Shown here piece by piece: positions 24,900-34,758 of a stretch of 64,000 nucleotides of DNA. The stretch covers positions 1 to 64,000 of the forward strand of contig JAGPFF010000003.1 in NCBI GenBank assembly GCA_018056725.1. Reading direction: 5' to 3'. Numbering within the stretch: the stretch's first letter is position 1; every line of letters starts with the position of its first letter. The stretch comes from Anaerolineaceae bacterium (GTDB lineage Bacteria > Chloroflexota > Anaerolineae > Anaerolineales > Anaerolineaceae). The notes beneath the pieces were generated by a model, which saw only the letters and a list, made by a program, of their open reading frames with translations, searched no databases and had not been told where the DNA came from. The translations under genes were made by a program, and so were the position numbers.

Positions 24900-26380
24900 C
24901 GGTTACCTCGCTTCTCTTTCTCGCCTGTACCGCTTTGGCAGCGATCATCTACAGCAGGCTGCCGGAACGCTGGCGTATCCCCTGGTTGTGGCTCGTTTCG
25001 ATCGCCTTCATCGCCACCTGGTCCTGGCAATTTGTGCTTTCGCTGCTTGTTTATAGTGTCCTTAACTACGCTCTTGGGCTGCGCTCGGACCCCGAGAGAC
25101 CTCATGCCAAAACCTGGGCGCGCGCTGGGGTCCTCTTCAACCTCCTTTTCCTCTTTGTCTTCAAATACAATCATTTTTTCCTGCCACAATTCTCCGCTTT
25201 TCTCCAGTCACTGGGGCTTTTTGAACCCGGCAAAATGTTGCAGATCCTGATGCCGGTCGGGTTGTCCTTCCTGACGGTGCAAAACATCTCCTACCTGCTG
25301 GATGTGGTTAATCGCCGTCTACCTGCAGAAAAGAATCTGCTCCATTTCAGTCTTTATAACATCTATTTTCCCAAGTTCCTTTCCGGACCGGTTGAACGTG
25401 CCCGCCTTTTTCTTCCCCGCCTGACCGCCCCGCTTACCGTTGACCTCCCATTGCTGGAACGGTCCGCTTCCCTCCTCCTCGCCGGTCTTTTCCGTAAGCT
25501 TGTCCTCGCCAATCCTTTGTTCAACATGATTCCCGCCAGTGCGTTTACCACACCCCTTGAACACTCCGGGCAAAACCTCTTCTTCTGGCTGTTGGCTTAT
25601 GCCATGGCGCTTTACAATGATTTTGCCGGTTACACCGCCATTGTGCGCGGGGTCAGCCTCTGGTTCGGCATTGAGCTTTCCCCCAACTTTAACCTGCCTT
25701 ATGATGCGCGTAATTTCACCGAGTTCTGGAACCGCTGGCACATCAGTCTTTCCAGCTGGCTGCGCGATTATATCTTCTTCCCTCTTTCCTGGTCGTTGCG
25801 CCGGAGATTTCCAAATCAGAACCACATCCTCAATGTGGTTCTGCCGCCGATGGTCACCTTTCTTGCCAGCGGCATGTGGCACGGTCTTTCCTGGAACCTG
25901 CTTGTATGGGGCGCATTACATGGGCTTTTTCAGGTCTTGGAACGCCTGCCTTCGTTGTGGAAATCCGTAACCCCATTGAACAAACGCCCGCTCTGGCGGC
26001 AACAGCTTGGCACAGGGGTAACTTTCCTGCTTGCTGCTCTCGCCTGGGTGCCCTTCCGCATGCCGCTCCCCATTGCCCTGCAATACTGGCAGGGGTTGTT
26101 CCACTGGACGATGCCGGATTTTCTTGAATTCGCCCGCACCCTGGTGGGATGGAGCCCCATCGTGGGCTGGTCACAGTTTGGTTTGCCCAACCCCCTGCTC
26201 CTCCTCGTCCTCGTCGTGGCAATCTTCATTGATTCCCGGCAACGTCGAGCCCGGAGTGAGGAGTTTCTGCTCTCATGGTCACGCTGGGGTCAGATGGTGT
26301 TTGTCTTTGTGCTGCTGGTGGCAGCTTTGCTCGCTTTCTTCTCCGATACGATCGTCCCCTTTGTCTACCAGGGATTCTGA
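24896..26380 (+). CDS. MBOAT-family membrane O-acyltransferase (AlgI/DltB-like)
   Basis: 494 aa, GTG start within a GTGA overlap with the SGNH gene. About eleven membrane segments. Family blocks are FPKFLSGPVERA, YNDFAGYTAIVRGVSLWFGIELSPNFNLPY, NFTEFWNRWHISLSSWLRDYIFFPL and FLASGMWHGLSWNLLVWGALHG with the active His. It should move acyl groups across the membrane to the partner protein. The pair probably modifies an exopolysaccharide or cell-wall polymer; the target cannot be read from this window. Confidence 0.9.
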   Translation: MTVTSLLFLACTALAAIIYSRLPERWRIPWLWLVSIAFIATWSWQFVLSLLVYSVLNYALGLRSDPERPHAKTWARAGVLFNLLFLFVFKYNHFFLPQFSAFLQSLGLFEPGKMLQILMPVGLSFLTVQNISYLLDVVNRRLPAEKNLLHFSLYNIYFPKFLSGPVERARLFLPRLTAPLTVDLPLLERSASLLLAGLFRKLVLANPLFNMIPASAFTTPLEHSGQNLFFWLLAYAMALYNDFAGYTAIVRGVSLWFGIELSPNFNLPYDARNFTEFWNRWHISLSSWLRDYIFFPLSWSLRRRFPNQNHILNVVLPPMVTFLASGMWHGLSWNLLVWGALHGLFQVLERLPSLWKSVTPLNKRPLWRQQLGTGVTFLLAALAWVPFRMPLPIALQYWQGLFHWTMPDFLEFARTLVGWSPIVGWSQFGLPNPLLLLVLVVAIFIDSRQRRARSEEFLLSWSRWGQMVFVFVLLVAALLAFFSDTIVPFVYQGF

Positions 26381-26506
26381 TCAGGAAATCTGGAATCCAG
26401 ATCCTTCCACGAAGTGGAGGATTAATCCCTCAGGCTGATTTGCAAATATTTCAAATCTGAATATAAATACAGGAAGGCAACTCTTTCCACGCCTCGTCGA
26501 GACCAG

Positions 26507-28795
26507 ATGCCTCTGATTTGGCTTACCCTTTCTTTCTTATCCGGCATCCTCTTTTCAGGGGTGATGCCAATCAAAGCAACGGTTTGGGTGGGTATTGCCC
26601 TTGTGAGTGTCCTCGCGGGCATCATAATCCATCGTAGACAGTCTGTATACCACAACCGTTTCCCCGTTCCGGTCTTTTTTCTTTTGCTCGCATTTTCTCT
26701 GGGCGGGCTGCGTTTTCAAGCTGGTCAGATTCACCTCAATGCAAACTCGCTGGCAAAATTCAATGACCAGGGTGTATACACCTTCACTGCACGGGTCATC
26801 GCTCCACCTGACCGCAGAGAGGACGCGGTTTACCTTGACCTGAGCGTTTTGGAAATTGAAGATCCGCTTGCCAGTGACCCTGCCCAATCCGTCCTAGCCG
26901 TCTCCGGGAATGCCCGCGCCCGCTTTCCGATGGACGCTCCCTGGCAATATGGAGAAGTACTGCGATTCAGCGCCCAACCGGCAACCCCTTCCAGTGAAGG
27001 TCGGTTTTCGTACAAGGACTATCTGAACCGAAAGCAAATTTCCACACTGCTATATTCACCTCGAGCAGTGCAAAAAATTGAATCCGCTCCTGCGGTCTCG
27101 TTGCGATTCAGGCTGGAAGTCCTGCGCCAGCAATGCCAGCGCTGGCTTTTTCGTCTTTACCCTCAGCCGGAATCGGGTTTGCTCGCCGGCATTCTATTGG
27201 GGAGAGACCAGGACCTGCCCTCAAGCCTAGTGAGTGCCTACCAGCAAACTGGGACCGCTCACATTATCGCCATTTCAGGTTTTAATATGAGCCTGCTGGC
27301 ACTTCTGCTCTATTCACTCTTCGGTCGTGTATGCAACCGGTATGCAGCTTCTTTGATTTCCGCAGCATTCCTGATTCTGTATACCGTCTTTGTTGGCGCT
27401 TCTCCCTCGGTAGTCCGCGCAGCCCTTATGGCAGTGATGGCATTTGGTGGACACCTTCTGGGTCGACGCCAATCCGGCGTAAACGCCCTCGCGTTTACCG
27501 CTATGGTGATGACCTTGTTGGATCCCAATGTGCTTTGGGATATCAGTTTCCAACTTTCATTCGCCGCCACCCTGGGACTTGTCTTGTTTGCCGACCCCCT
27601 GACGGGTTGGGTGAACAAGCGCTTATCCGCCGTGTTCACGCCTGAAAAAGCCTCCCGCATCGCCCGACCACTTGGCGATTATGTGCTGCTTACGCTGGCG
27701 GCTCAGGTGATGACTCTGCCAATCATCGCCTGGCATTTTGGTCGCATATCCCTCAGCTCACTGCTTGCGAACCCTCTCATCCTTCCAGCGCAACCACCTC
27801 TGCTGGTTTTAGGGGGCGTAAGTGTGATGCTCGCTTTTATTAGCCCGGTCTTGGGGAAGGCCGCAGCTTTCTTCGCCTGGCCACTGGCGGCTTATTCAAA
27901 TTTCATTGCCTCAACCTTTACCAAAATTCAGGGTGCCAGTCTGATTGTGACTCCACAAGTTGCGCTCTGGCTGGCGATCCTGGCGGGATTATTGCTCGCT
28001 TTATTTCTTTTTCGTAATTTTTTCTCGAAATTATTTGCGGGGAATTTGCACTGGGGATTATTTATTCTACTGCTGGGGATTTTTTCCACCGGTTCCTACC
28101 TCGTAAACCAGCCAGATGGGAAGCTGCATCTCAGCCTGCTGCGAACCGGCGCAGCTTCTTCCATCCTCTTGCAAACTCCTTCCGGTCGGGCAGTCCTTTT
28201 CGACCCTCAGGATAGCGCCAATGAGCTCAGTGCCACCCTCGGGGGCGAACTTTCTCCCTGGCATTACCAGCTTGACCAGGTCTGGTTGACCGGGCGAAAG
28301 AAAACCGATGTCCTGTCTGCCCTGCAGGAGCGAATCCCAATTCACACGCTTGTTCTGCCTCCAGTGGTTTATGGCATTGGCGCCGATTCTCCACCTTTAA
28401 AATTGCCTGAAGGGATGGAGCTGAGGAAGCTGCTCCCGGGCGCAACAGAAAGCTCCCTGACTGATCTGTCCATCCGGGTAATCGCCGAAAATCATCAGAA
28501 TGCCGCACTGCTCATCACCTCGGCGGATGCCAGAATCCTCCTGCCCAACGGAGTGGATTATGCCTTAATCAAAGCGGCAGCTCCCGCTGCCCTTTCTGAT
28601 CTTACCCTTCTCGTCCTCACAGAGGAGGATCTCTCTTACATCCCGCCTCGTGTCTGGGAATCCCTCCAACCACGCGCTATTTTGTGGAATAGCGCCGCCA
28701 TAAGCCCGGTGGAGGAATGGATCAGTCTGGACGGAGCCAACCGCCTCACATTAACCCTTGAGAACCAACAGGTTCTCCTCCCCGCGGAATCCTAA
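26507..28795 (+). CDS. comEC: ComEC/Rec2-type competence protein
   Basis: 762 aa. N-terminal membrane helices and an OB-like region (60-180) are followed by the Competence domain (about 220-500) with LLAGILLGRDQDLP, GTAHIIAISGFNMSLL, GASPSVVRAALMA and WDISFQLSFAATLGLVLF. This forms the channel for single-stranded DNA in natural transformation. The C-terminal 230 residues align with the usual metallo-beta-lactamase part (LHLSLLRTGAASSILLQTPSGRAVLFDP), but the HxHxDH metal motif is absent (LTGRKKTD at that place), so nuclease activity is probably lost. No other com genes are nearby. Confidence 0.9.
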   Translation: MPLIWLTLSFLSGILFSGVMPIKATVWVGIALVSVLAGIIIHRRQSVYHNRFPVPVFFLLLAFSLGGLRFQAGQIHLNANSLAKFNDQGVYTFTARVIAPPDRREDAVYLDLSVLEIEDPLASDPAQSVLAVSGNARARFPMDAPWQYGEVLRFSAQPATPSSEGRFSYKDYLNRKQISTLLYSPRAVQKIESAPAVSLRFRLEVLRQQCQRWLFRLYPQPESGLLAGILLGRDQDLPSSLVSAYQQTGTAHIIAISGFNMSLLALLLYSLFGRVCNRYAASLISAAFLILYTVFVGASPSVVRAALMAVMAFGGHLLGRRQSGVNALAFTAMVMTLLDPNVLWDISFQLSFAATLGLVLFADPLTGWVNKRLSAVFTPEKASRIARPLGDYVLLTLAAQVMTLPIIAWHFGRISLSSLLANPLILPAQPPLLVLGGVSVMLAFISPVLGKAAAFFAWPLAAYSNFIASTFTKIQGASLIVTPQVALWLAILAGLLLALFLFRNFFSKLFAGNLHWGLFILLLGIFSTGSYLVNQPDGKLHLSLLRTGAASSILLQTPSGRAVLFDPQDSANELSATLGGELSPWHYQLDQVWLTGRKKTDVLSALQERIPIHTLVLPPVVYGIGADSPPLKLPEGMELRKLLPGATESSLTDLSIRVIAENHQNAALLITSADARILLPNGVDYALIKAAAPAALSDLTLLVLTEEDLSYIPPRVWESLQPRAILWNSAAISPVEEWISLDGANRLTLTLENQQVLLPAES

Positions 28796-28961
28796 CTTTC
28801 AGGTGAGACATCCTGGTCAATCACACGTGCTCCAAGTTGCTTTACAGACAAACCTGGTTATTAATTTCTAGAAATAATTCTCCCATAGGCACTGAAATCC
28901 AGGTGGGTTTTTTCAAATCCTGTAAAATCATTACAGGTGATTTCTTTACCCCACCCAAGCC

Positions 28962-30560
28962 ATGAACCAATCGCGCCGACCCGTTCTCCGCACCGTTTTA
29001 TTTTATGTTCTGCTCATCGCGGTAACATTGGTTGCCGCCTGGCTTGTTGGCTATTCCACCGAGTTCGCGCCCCAAGGTTTCAGTGATTCTGCTGAATATT
29101 TTTCCGCGGCGCGCAACTTTGCTTCCGGGCGCGGGCTGGGTACATATGATTCTTCGGGCAACTTCACCCGCCTGACCATTTTTGCCCCGCTTTACCCGCT
29201 GGTTTTAAGCCTCTTTATCAAATTCAATGTGGATCCAATCTCTGCCTCCCGGGTGATAGATATTGTCACCTTTTCCGGAATGGTGTTCTTTTCCGGTTGG
29301 CTACTTTTTCGTCTCACTCAATCCGTGCCCACAGCTCTTGGAACTTCCTTGTTGCTGACTACCTCCCTCCCGCTGTTCAAGAATTTCACCAGCCTTATGT
29401 CCGAACCTCTCGCCATCAGTCTGGGGATGATCGGATTTCTTTATTCTCTTCTCTTCGTGGCGCAGGGAAAGTTTCGTTTCCTGTACCTTTCCGCTGTCTT
29501 AACCGGGTTGGCAGCTTTTTCGCGTTATGCCTTTCTGGCTGTTCCAGTGGCAGGTTGTCTGGTCATTCTCTTTTTTCACTCTGGCGCTTTCAGTAAACGG
29601 CTTAAGTCCTTTTTGCTTTATGGTTTGATCAGCATCGGTCCAATGTTACTGTGGCTCCTGCTGGAATGGCTGCAAAGGGGGTCTGTGGGTTCGCGCGGGT
29701 TTTCCAGCAAGGCGCTGCTTGCCAAGTCCATTGAGGCTTTCCGCGGTATAAAAGAGGTTGCCAAGTACTGGCTCCCTTATCGCAGTGATACTATTCCGGG
29801 TCTGCGCGCTGACCTGATGAGCCCCCTGATTCTGCTTGGCTTCTGCATTCTGGTGGCTGTGGCAGGGATATTCGCCTTGCGCAACTTTCGCCAAAAGGAT
29901 CCCCGTTTACGGTCTCCCGCAATCATACTGGGTGGATTTCTTATCCTGTTCCTTACTTATCTGGCTGCAATCCTTGTCGCTTACATCACCACAAGTTCCT
30001 TTCCGCTCAATGAACGCATCCTTTCGCCCTCTCTCCCGTCCTTGTTTGGGGTTTTAATGGCAGCCATTCTGGTTCTGGATCGTGCCGTGAAACCTCTGAC
30101 TGCCTGGTTTTCAGGGGTAGGCAGCTTGCTCCTTGTGGCATTGTTCATAGCCTACTATGCTGATCCAATCCACCGTTACACTGTTGCCGTCAACTCTTAC
30201 CCGGATGGATTTGCCTCTCCACTCTGGAAGGATCAAGAGATCTTCAACCAGATTGCAGATCACACGTTTACGGCAGCAGATATGGTTTTTTCGAACGGTC
30301 CGGATATGGTCGTTTTCTACAACAATTTCGCTCCTCATTATTTGACCCACTCTTATGTTTCCGGAACAGCAAATCAGGATTTGGATCCACTGCAGGAATG
30401 CCGTTTTTATATTCTCTTTCCGCCTGAGAACATTGATCGTTTTCAACGCCGGGAGGACCCTATCAGCCGTGCGGATATTGCGCGTCTTAAATCCATGCTG
30501 GCGGCAGAGTATAGCGGAGAGGATGGCTTGATCCTTGCCAGTTCAGCCTGCCAAAAGTAA
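28962..30560 (+). CDS. Polytopic membrane protein, GT-C glycosyltransferase-like
   Basis: 532 aa with about eleven membrane helices. FSDSAEYFSAARNFASGRGL after the first helix resembles the acidic first loop of GT39/ArnT-like transferases (Asp in loop 1, then a G-x-G), followed by FAPLYPLVLSLF. The C-terminal ~130 residues are hydrophilic and probably external. Such enzymes use polyprenyl-linked sugars, but neither donor nor acceptor can be named. CTGTAAAATCATTACAG, about 42 bases upstream, combines a -10-like TAAAAT with dyad symmetry. Confidence 0.7.
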   Translation: MNQSRRPVLRTVLFYVLLIAVTLVAAWLVGYSTEFAPQGFSDSAEYFSAARNFASGRGLGTYDSSGNFTRLTIFAPLYPLVLSLFIKFNVDPISASRVIDIVTFSGMVFFSGWLLFRLTQSVPTALGTSLLLTTSLPLFKNFTSLMSEPLAISLGMIGFLYSLLFVAQGKFRFLYLSAVLTGLAAFSRYAFLAVPVAGCLVILFFHSGAFSKRLKSFLLYGLISIGPMLLWLLLEWLQRGSVGSRGFSSKALLAKSIEAFRGIKEVAKYWLPYRSDTIPGLRADLMSPLILLGFCILVAVAGIFALRNFRQKDPRLRSPAIILGGFLILFLTYLAAILVAYITTSSFPLNERILSPSLPSLFGVLMAAILVLDRAVKPLTAWFSGVGSLLLVALFIAYYADPIHRYTVAVNSYPDGFASPLWKDQEIFNQIADHTFTAADMVFSNGPDMVVFYNNFAPHYLTHSYVSGTANQDLDPLQECRFYILFPPENIDRFQRREDPISRADIARLKSMLAAEYSGEDGLILASSACQK

Positions 30561-30613
30561 AATCTCCTTTTCTGATTGGTTTAGGCTAGAATTAGACGAA
30601 TGGAATCCCTGAT

Positions 30614-32143
30614 ATGAAACAACAAAACCCGAAATTTCTCCGTTATCTACTTCCTTCCATTTCAGTTTTACTTTGGATGATCACCTTTGTGGGCGTACTG
30701 GTGAATGGTCCGAAAATGATCAACGGAGATGGCGATCTCGGACGTCACATTACCGTTGGCAATTACATTCTTTCCAATCATGTCATTCCTTTAACGGATG
30801 TGTTCTCGCACACCATGACCGGCGAACCACTTACTCCGCATGAGTGGTTATCCGAGGTGCTTTTTGCTCTTGCCCATCGCATCATGGGGTTGGATGGCGC
30901 CATTCTCCTTGCTGCCGTCGTAATCGCCACGTCATTCTGGCTGACATTTCGGCACAGCAGCCGCGGGAGGAAATCCTATTTTGTTTTAATCATCACCACC
31001 CTCCTGATCCTCCTTACCTCATCCATTCACTGGCTTTCACGACCCCATATTTTTACCTTTCTGATGCTGGCACTCTGGTTAATGGTGTTGGAAGATCTGG
31101 TGGAGGGGAAGACAGGGCGCTGGGTCTGGCTCCCGGTGATCATGCTTTTTTGGGTCAATCTGCATGGTGCTTTTATTGCCGGTTTTGCCACCTGGGCACT
31201 TTATGCAGCCGGGCTGGTATGGGATCGAGTTTTGTTTAAGACAAGCGAAGACACACCTCTGCCGGCAGGATTTTGGCGTGCCTTCCTCCTCGGGGGTGGT
31301 ATATCTTTGCTTGTCACCCTGATAAACCCTGCCGGGACGGGTATTTGGAGCACCAGTGTGGGCTACGTAGCCAACCGTTTTCTGGTAGATCATACCGTGG
31401 AGTACATGGCTCCGGACTTTCACAACCCGGATTTAATTCCTTTTCTGATTTTTATTGCCGTTTTGATCCTCTCCCTCGGCTTAAAGCGGAAAAAAGTTCG
31501 TGCCGAGTGGCTGATTCCTTCCACAGCCTGGCTGATCATGGCACTTTACAGCCAGCGCAACATTCCCCTCTTCGTCATTGTCGCCGCCCCGCTGCTGGCT
31601 GAAAGCCTGGAGGAGATTTTCTTCGCATACGCCGAAAAGAGTAAATTTATCTCTGCCTGTCTTCAACGCGACCGCAATCTATTTACTCTGAACACTTCCC
31701 TTCAGGGAGGCGTGTTGCTGGTTTTGGTTGTATTCCTTTCGATCATCGGTCTTCGTGCTGGAATGAAATTTGACCAGAAGCAGCTTGGCAATACCTACGA
31801 TCCTGAAAAATTCCCTGTGGCAGCGGTGGACTGGCTTGAAACTCATCCTCAAGACGGGGAAATGTTTAATTATTTCATCTGGGGAGGTTATTTGCTCTAC
31901 CGTGAATGGCCAGATCTGCAGGTTTTTATCGATGGTCAAACAGACTTTTACGGTGAAACCTTGAGCCGCGAATACCTGTCCGTACTTGCTCTTGACCCGG
32001 AGTGGGAGGAAATCCTTACCCGCCGTCACGTGGACTGGGTAATTCTACCGGTCGAAGAGTTGGCAGCCCGCACCCTTATTCAATCTCCTGACTGGACGGT
32101 GGTGTACAAGGATTCCACCACCGTCATTGTCCACCGGGATTGA
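30614..32143 (+). CDS. Polytopic membrane protein of unknown function (GT-C-like)
   Basis: 509 aa, about ten membrane helices. The first loop has NGDGDLGRHITVGNYIL and DVFSHTMTG-PLTPHEWLSEVLF, a conserved pattern in a widespread bacterial membrane family with GT-C-like topology. The C-terminal domain (FNYFIWGGYLLYREWPDLQVFIDG) is soluble. It follows the previous membrane protein by 53 bases and may belong to the same surface-glycan set. No assigned reaction. Confidence 0.65.
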   Translation: MKQQNPKFLRYLLPSISVLLWMITFVGVLVNGPKMINGDGDLGRHITVGNYILSNHVIPLTDVFSHTMTGEPLTPHEWLSEVLFALAHRIMGLDGAILLAAVVIATSFWLTFRHSSRGRKSYFVLIITTLLILLTSSIHWLSRPHIFTFLMLALWLMVLEDLVEGKTGRWVWLPVIMLFWVNLHGAFIAGFATWALYAAGLVWDRVLFKTSEDTPLPAGFWRAFLLGGGISLLVTLINPAGTGIWSTSVGYVANRFLVDHTVEYMAPDFHNPDLIPFLIFIAVLILSLGLKRKKVRAEWLIPSTAWLIMALYSQRNIPLFVIVAAPLLAESLEEIFFAYAEKSKFISACLQRDRNLFTLNTSLQGGVLLVLVVFLSIIGLRAGMKFDQKQLGNTYDPEKFPVAAVDWLETHPQDGEMFNYFIWGGYLLYREWPDLQVFIDGQTDFYGETLSREYLSVLALDPEWEEILTRRHVDWVILPVEELAARTLIQSPDWTVVYKDSTTVIVHRD

Positions 32144-32272
32144 TTCTTGCATCCGTTCCGGATCATGCCCCGCCAATTCATCGAATCAAACCGCACTTAT
32201 CCGTGTTATTATCAAAAACAGTGAATCATTCCCTTAAATCCCATCCATTTTTCAATTGAAAAGGTGAGCCCC

Positions 32273-33394
32273 ATGACAGTAGAAATCAAGGAAGTCACGA
32301 CCTTGCGCCAGTTAAAGACCTTTATCAAGTTCCCCTTATCTATTTATAAAGCGAACCCTTATTATGTACCAGCCATGTATGGAGATGAATTGAATACGTT
32401 ACGCAAGGACCGCAACCCCGCCTTTGAAGATGCCAGGGCTCGCTACTGGCTGGCATACCGCTCCGGTAAAGTTGTGGGGCGCGTGGCAGCAATGATTATT
32501 CCCAAGGAAAAGAGCAAATGGGGAGTAAACCTGATGCGCTTCGGATGGATTGATTTTATTGATGATGCGGAAGTGGTCAGGGCGCTGATGGACACAGTGG
32601 AAGCTTGGGCAAAAGAAGAGGGAACAGATGGCGTCCATGGTCCTCTGGGGTTCACCGACCTGGACCGCGAAGGGATGTTGGTGGAAGGATTCAACGAAGT
32701 GACCACGCTGGCGACAATCTACAACTATCCCTATTATCCCAAACGCCTTGAAGAGTTGGGGTACACCAAGGATGTGGACTGGCTCGACCATGAATTTTTC
32801 GTCACCAATCGTTCGGAAGAAAAGATAAGAAAAGCTGCTGAACTCGTGGCAAAAAAGAACAATGTGCATTTACTGACCGGAAGCAAGAAAGACCTGATTA
32901 AGATTGCCCCACAGATTTTTGAAATCGTGGATGAAGCTTATCGTAATTTATACGGTACTGTGCCGCTTTCTCCAAAACAGGTGCAGATGTACATTAATAC
33001 CTACCTCACTTTTGTGATTCTTGATTTCATCCCGGTGGTTTTGGATGAAAACAACCGGGTTGTTGCCTTTGGCATTACTTTTCCTTCCTTTTCAAAAGCC
33101 CTGCAAAAATCCAGGGGATATATGTTTCCCTTCGGATTCATTCACTTTTTGCAAGCCTTGAGGAAAAACGACCGGGCTGATTTCTACCTGGTGGGGGTGA
33201 GGGATGAATACCGCCGTAGCGGGATCACCGCACTAATCATGAATCAGGTGCTGCACACGTTTTTGGAGCACGGAATCAAGTACATGGAATCCAACCTCAC
33301 CCTCGAAACCAACCTGGATATTCTGGCGATGTGGAAATACCTTGATAACCGCCAGCACAAACGCCACCGCTGCTATATCAAGCGTTTTGCCTGA
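32273..33394 (+). CDS. YghO-like acetyltransferase (first of tandem pair)
   Basis: 373 aa from ATG 32273, with AAAAGG eight bases before; a GTG three codons upstream lies in that site. Conserved stretches include VVGRVAAMI, RFGWIDFIDD, HGPLGFTDLDREGMLVEGF, ATIYNYPYYPKRLEELGYTKD-DW and in the last third a GNAT-like YLVGVRDEYRRSGITALIMNQV. The family is long for GNAT (about 370-380 aa) and its substrate is unknown. It is closely similar to the next gene, indicating tandem duplication. Confidence 0.8.
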   Translation: MTVEIKEVTTLRQLKTFIKFPLSIYKANPYYVPAMYGDELNTLRKDRNPAFEDARARYWLAYRSGKVVGRVAAMIIPKEKSKWGVNLMRFGWIDFIDDAEVVRALMDTVEAWAKEEGTDGVHGPLGFTDLDREGMLVEGFNEVTTLATIYNYPYYPKRLEELGYTKDVDWLDHEFFVTNRSEEKIRKAAELVAKKNNVHLLTGSKKDLIKIAPQIFEIVDEAYRNLYGTVPLSPKQVQMYINTYLTFVILDFIPVVLDENNRVVAFGITFPSFSKALQKSRGYMFPFGFIHFLQALRKNDRADFYLVGVRDEYRRSGITALIMNQVLHTFLEHGIKYMESNLTLETNLDILAMWKYLDNRQHKRHRCYIKRFA

Positions 33395-33422
33395 TACCCG
33401 ACTCTATAGAGCGCAGGATGCC

Positions 33423-34577
33423 ATGACCATCGAGATTAAAGAGGTTCAAACCCGCAACGACCTGAAAAGGTTCAGCTACTTCGTACGTTCTCTTTACAAA
33501 GGGAACCCGTATTGGGTTCCCCCCATTTATAAAAATGTGATCAACACCTTTGACCCCGCCCGGAACGCTGCCTATGAATACAGCCAATCGCGGCAATGGC
33601 TGGCGCTTAAAGATGGAAAAATCGTCGGGAGGGTTGCCGCCATTTTAAGCGAGGGGCACCGCCTGCGTTGGAATCAGGCGTATATGCGCTTTGGCTGGTT
33701 GGATTTCATCGACGATGAGGCTGTCTCGAAAGCATTGCTTGACACAGTGGAAGACTGGGCACACGAAAAAGGTTGCACTGCCATCCATGGTCCGCTCGGG
33801 TTTACCGATATGGATCAGGCGGGGATGCTCGTTGAAGGCTTCAACGAAATGGGTACCATGGCGACGATCTACAACCATGCCTATTACTCCATGCATATGG
33901 AAAATCTCGGCTACACAAAAGATACGGACTGGATCGAATTTGAACTGCGCGTGCCTGCCCAGCCTGACCCTAAAATAGCTCATCTGGCTTCCATTATCTT
34001 GCGACGCGAAAATCTTCGCCTGGTAACCTTCACGAAGAAAAGTGAAATCCTGCCTTATGCCAAACGGATCTTCGCCCTCTTCAATGAAAGTTACCGCAAC
34101 CTGTATGGTTATGTGCCTCTTAATGACCGCCAGGTGGAGGAATATACCAAACAGTATTTCGGTTTTATCCAACCGGAGTTTCTGCCTGTGGTGGAAGATG
34201 CCGCCGGGGACATCGTTGCCTTTGGAATTACCATGCCTTCCCTCGCCCGTGCCTTGCAGAGAGCGGGCGGGGAACTCTTTCCTTTTGGCTTTCTTCACCT
34301 TTTGAGAGCCAACAAGGTGAATGATCGCGCTGATCTTTACCTGATCGCCGTAAAACCGGAGTATCAGGGTAAAGGCGTCAATGCTGTTCTGATCGATACC
34401 ATTTCCAGGGTTTTCATCAAAAACGGTATTCATATCGTTGAATCGAACCCGGAACTCGAAACCAACCATCTGGTACAGGGGCAGTGGAAGCATTTCGAAA
34501 GCCGCCAGCATAAGCGCCGCCGCTGTTATATCAAGCACTTGCAAGCCACCCCTGAAGAAATCCCCTCTGCCACCTGA
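33423..34577 (+). CDS. YghO-like acetyltransferase (second of tandem pair)
   Basis: 384 aa. It shares block after block with the upstream paralogue: MTIEIKEV, GNPYWVPPIY, RFGWLDFIDDEAVSKALLDTVEDWA, HGPLGFTDMDQAGMLVEGFNE, LYLIAVKPEYQGKGVNAVLID, ESNPELETN and the closing HKRRRCYIKHL. The start at 33423 is 28 bases after the first copy's stop, with AGGA upstream. An earlier in-frame ATG at 33342 lies inside the first copy and is rejected. Two copies kept side by side suggest different substrates or a heterodimer. Confidence 0.8.
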   Translation: MTIEIKEVQTRNDLKRFSYFVRSLYKGNPYWVPPIYKNVINTFDPARNAAYEYSQSRQWLALKDGKIVGRVAAILSEGHRLRWNQAYMRFGWLDFIDDEAVSKALLDTVEDWAHEKGCTAIHGPLGFTDMDQAGMLVEGFNEMGTMATIYNHAYYSMHMENLGYTKDTDWIEFELRVPAQPDPKIAHLASIILRRENLRLVTFTKKSEILPYAKRIFALFNESYRNLYGYVPLNDRQVEEYTKQYFGFIQPEFLPVVEDAAGDIVAFGITMPSLARALQRAGGELFPFGFLHLLRANKVNDRADLYLIAVKPEYQGKGVNAVLIDTISRVFIKNGIHIVESNPELETNHLVQGQWKHFESRQHKRRRCYIKHLQATPEEIPSAT

Positions 34578-34746
34578 AAACAATCAACATGCGGCGAGTA
34601 ACAATTCAGGTAAAACGAGCGCTGGATTCTCAGAAATTTTTCCAGTCGATCACCCCTCTTTAAGACCTTAAGCTTTTCTTTGCCGCGGTTGTTCATCCCA
34701 TTTTTAAGATGCTCCCCGCTTCGGGGATGCCCCGCGCGCTTATGGG

Positions 34747-34752
34747 TATAAT
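34747..34752 (+). promoter_or_regulatory. -10 element of radA, implying a leaderless mRNA
   Basis: A perfect TATAAT ends six bases before the ATG at 34759, so transcription would begin at or next to the start codon. No Shine-Dalgarno sequence fits. A CCCCG-CTT-CGGGG hairpin lies at 34714-34726. Confidence 0.6.
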
Positions 34753-34758
34753 TAGCGT

